A DNA stretch of 15,376 nt. Source: CAZJAD01 sp964543855 (GTDB lineage: Bacteria > Electryoneota > RPQS01 > DYHQ01). Below the pieces are notes generated by a model. That model ran no database searches, was not told where the DNA came from, and saw nothing but the letters and a program-made list of their open reading frames with translations. The stretch is from the NCBI GenBank assembly GCA_964543855.1, contig CAZJAD010000051.1, positions 1 through 15,376 of the forward strand. Direction: 5' to 3'. This document shows, piece after piece, positions 14,011 to 15,376 of the stretch. The position numbers and the translations under genes are program-made. How positions within the stretch are numbered: position 1 is the first letter of the stretch; every line of letters starts with the position of its first letter.

Positions 14011-15376
14011 ATGAGACGCATTTTCAGCCTGCTCATCGTTCTCGCTTGCACGCAAGCGAGCCTCGCGCAGCTCTCCGGCCCCTTGAGCGGCACACTTGGC
14101 CCGGGCGAATTCCATGTCGTTGACACCATCTATGTAGATGAAGGTGATAGTCTGCGCCTTATGCCGGGAACCATTTTCATCTTTGACTGGCATTGTCCAT
14201 TTTTGATCTATGGAACACTCCAGGCTGAAGGAATGGAAGGTGATACGATCATCTTTACTGCGGATCCCGAAACTCACCCAAATCGTTGGCGAGGTCTTAT
14301 CTTTTCGGATTCCAGCAGTTCCAATAGTCATCTCGAATTCTGCCTTATGGAGAATAGTTGCCCTGGATATTGGCTGTATGACTACGGCAGTGGAGCTAAG
14401 TGTTATAATGCCTCGCCAACTTTCATTCACTGTACCTTCCGTGACAACTCAGGTGGTGATCTCGGCGGCGGGGCATATTGTGACAGTGCCTCACCGACTT
14501 TTTCATACTGCACCTTTGAGAACAACTACGGCTACTATGGCGGCGGCGTAGCGTGCCAGTATTCTTCTTTTCCGACCTTCACGAATTGCACATTCAGTTA
14601 CAATACTACAGGTTTGCCAGGTATCGGCGGCGGAGTTGTTTGTTTATACAATTCTTCGCCTTCCTTTGACAGTTGTACTATCAGCCATAACCACGCAGAA
14701 GGGGGAGGCGGTGTCGGCTGTTGGGACAATTCTTCACCGACTTTTACGAACTGTACCATCGCCAACAATACTGTAATTGAGATGGCTGGCGGTGGCGTGG
14801 GCTGCTGGGTATATTCCTCGCCAACATTTGTAAACTGTACAATCAATGGCAATCGGGCATCAGACGGCGGTGGGATATCCTGTTATGAGAATTGTTCGGC
14901 AATTCTCACCAACTGCACGATCAACGGCAATAGTGCGAGCTATGGCGGTGGAGTATTTTGCGGGGGTGCTTCGCCGATTTTCACCAATTGTACTATAAAC
15001 GGCAATACAAGTAGCGGGGTGTATTGCGCTCATTACTCCTCAGCGATTTTTGCGAACTGTACCCTTAGTGAGAACTTAGGAATGGGCGTGTATTGCTACC
15101 GCGATGAATCTGTTTTTAGTAGTACCATTATTGCCTTCTCTAATGGTGGAGGAGTATTCTTTCGTGAAAGCCCTTCCAGTCTGTTTCAATACTGCGATGT
15201 TTTTGGCAACAGTGGTGGAAACATCGTGTTCTTCAATGACGACTCCTCTCATGGATCTCCTGGAATCGCCGAACTCTCCATGACGAACGCTAACGACGAC
15301 TCGTGCGACAGCTACTTCAACATTTTGCTCGATCCGATGTTTGCGGACACAGCGGCGGGCGACTATCATCTTCTGG
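14011..15376 (+). CDS. Secreted right-handed beta-helix repeat protein, cysteine-rich, 3' end outside the window
   Basis: A frame open from ATG 14011 to the window end (455 codons, no stop) follows a strong AGGAGG. The N-terminus MRRIFSLLIVLACTQASLA is a Sec signal peptide with likely cleavage after SLA. Next is a cap-like segment (LSGPLSGTLGPGEFHV, GDSLRLMPGT) common in secreted proteins of uncultured FCB bacteria. Residues about 131-395 hold about ten turns of the type GGGVxC...SSPTFTNCTI...N, as in pectate-lyase-like parallel beta-helices. Two positions per turn are usually Cys; 26 Cys occur in 455 residues. The end of the window (LLDPMFADTAAGDYHL) resembles the segment closing such helices, so a C-terminal anchor or sorting domain probably follows. 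A cell-surface or secreted role is likely; no catalytic site is recognisable. Confidence 0.85.
   Translation, partial: MRRIFSLLIVLACTQASLAQLSGPLSGTLGPGEFHVVDTIYVDEGDSLRLMPGTIFIFDWHCPFLIYGTLQAEGMEGDTIIFTADPETHPNRWRGLIFSDSSSSNSHLEFCLMENSCPGYWLYDYGSGAKCYNASPTFIHCTFRDNSGGDLGGGAYCDSASPTFSYCTFENNYGYYGGGVACQYSSFPTFTNCTFSYNTTGLPGIGGGVVCLYNSSPSFDSCTISHNHAEGGGGVGCWDNSSPTFTNCTIANNTVIEMAGGGVGCWVYSSPTFVNCTINGNRASDGGGISCYENCSAILTNCTINGNSASYGGGVFCGGASPIFTNCTINGNTSSGVYCAHYSSAIFANCTLSENLGMGVYCYRDESVFSSTIIAFSNGGGVFFRESPSSLFQYCDVFGNSGGNIVFFNDDSSHGSPGIAELSMTNANDDSCDSYFNILLDPMFADTAAGDYHLL
14401..15180 (+). repeat. Tandem protein-level repeats, about 22-29 residues each, in the beta-helix gene
   Basis: First-cysteine codons of successive turns fall at 14401, 14479, 14554, 14641, 14719, 14803, 14881, 14959, 15025 and 15094, giving spacings of 26, 25, 29, 26, 28, 26, 26, 22 and 23 codons. 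Most turns share the core S-P-T-F-x-x-C-T-(F/I). DNA similarity is only partial, best between 14821 and 15003 where AACGGCAAT-like segments recur. The array is therefore old or diverged rather than recently duplicated. The turn starting near 15160 has lost the first Cys. Confidence 0.85.

Noticed and set aside
14023..14051. Lipoprotein signal (Cys13 in the signal peptide)
   Set aside because: The residues before Cys13 (VLA) do not fit a good lipobox and the hydrophobic core would be very short; cleavage after SLA by signal peptidase I is more likely.

Overview
The window is about 15.4 kb of dense bacterial sequence. All 16 genes lie on the + strand. It contains a run of 100 N (3714-3813), the usual mark of a scaffold join in a draft or metagenome-assembled genome. 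SecA carries a long insertion between its DEVD motif and the rest of the ATPase, of the kind I associate with Bacteroidetes/Chlorobi/Gemmatimonadetes relatives. The last gene is a secreted beta-helix repeat protein of a style common in uncultured FCB-group phyla (Latescibacteria, Eisenbacteria, Zixibacteria and similar). My best guess is an uncultured Gram-negative FCB-group bacterium. This is inference from protein style, not a phylogeny.

Left part (1-3713): the C-terminal end of a 3-hydroxyacyl-CoA dehydrogenase, a small UPF0145/YbjQ protein and an acyl-CoA dehydrogenase form a short fatty-acyl/butyryl-CoA metabolism group. They are followed by a class IV (branched-chain) aminotransferase, transcription factor NusB and a calcineurin-like metallophosphoesterase cut by the N gap.

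Middle part (3818-10727): SecA (994 aa) abuts the gap. A 181-bp non-coding stretch follows, then DUF494/Smg, DNA topoisomerase I with a large zinc-ribbon tail, and a XerC-type tyrosine recombinase. The Smg-TopA pairing is a known conserved neighbourhood. A strong hairpin separates smg from topA.

Right part (10796-13882): hpf, hprK, a mannose-family PTS EIIA, a mannose/sorbose-family PTS EIIB and an MCE/MlaD protein are spaced by only 6-18 nt and are probably one operon. The sugar-transport subunits (EIIC, EIID) and the general PTS proteins (HPr, EI) are absent here. This looks like a regulatory, permease-less PTS coupled to ribosome hibernation and, by position, to a lipid-transport component.

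Right end (14011-15376): an open reading frame with no stop in the window encodes a secreted right-handed beta-helix protein. It has about ten turns of 22-29 residues with two recurring cysteine positions per turn. It is more AT-rich than its neighbours from shortly after the signal peptide onward. This gene and the permease-less PTS/MlaD operon are the most interesting items. No tRNA, rRNA, CRISPR array or insertion sequence was found, and no gene-free stretch exceeds 300 bases.
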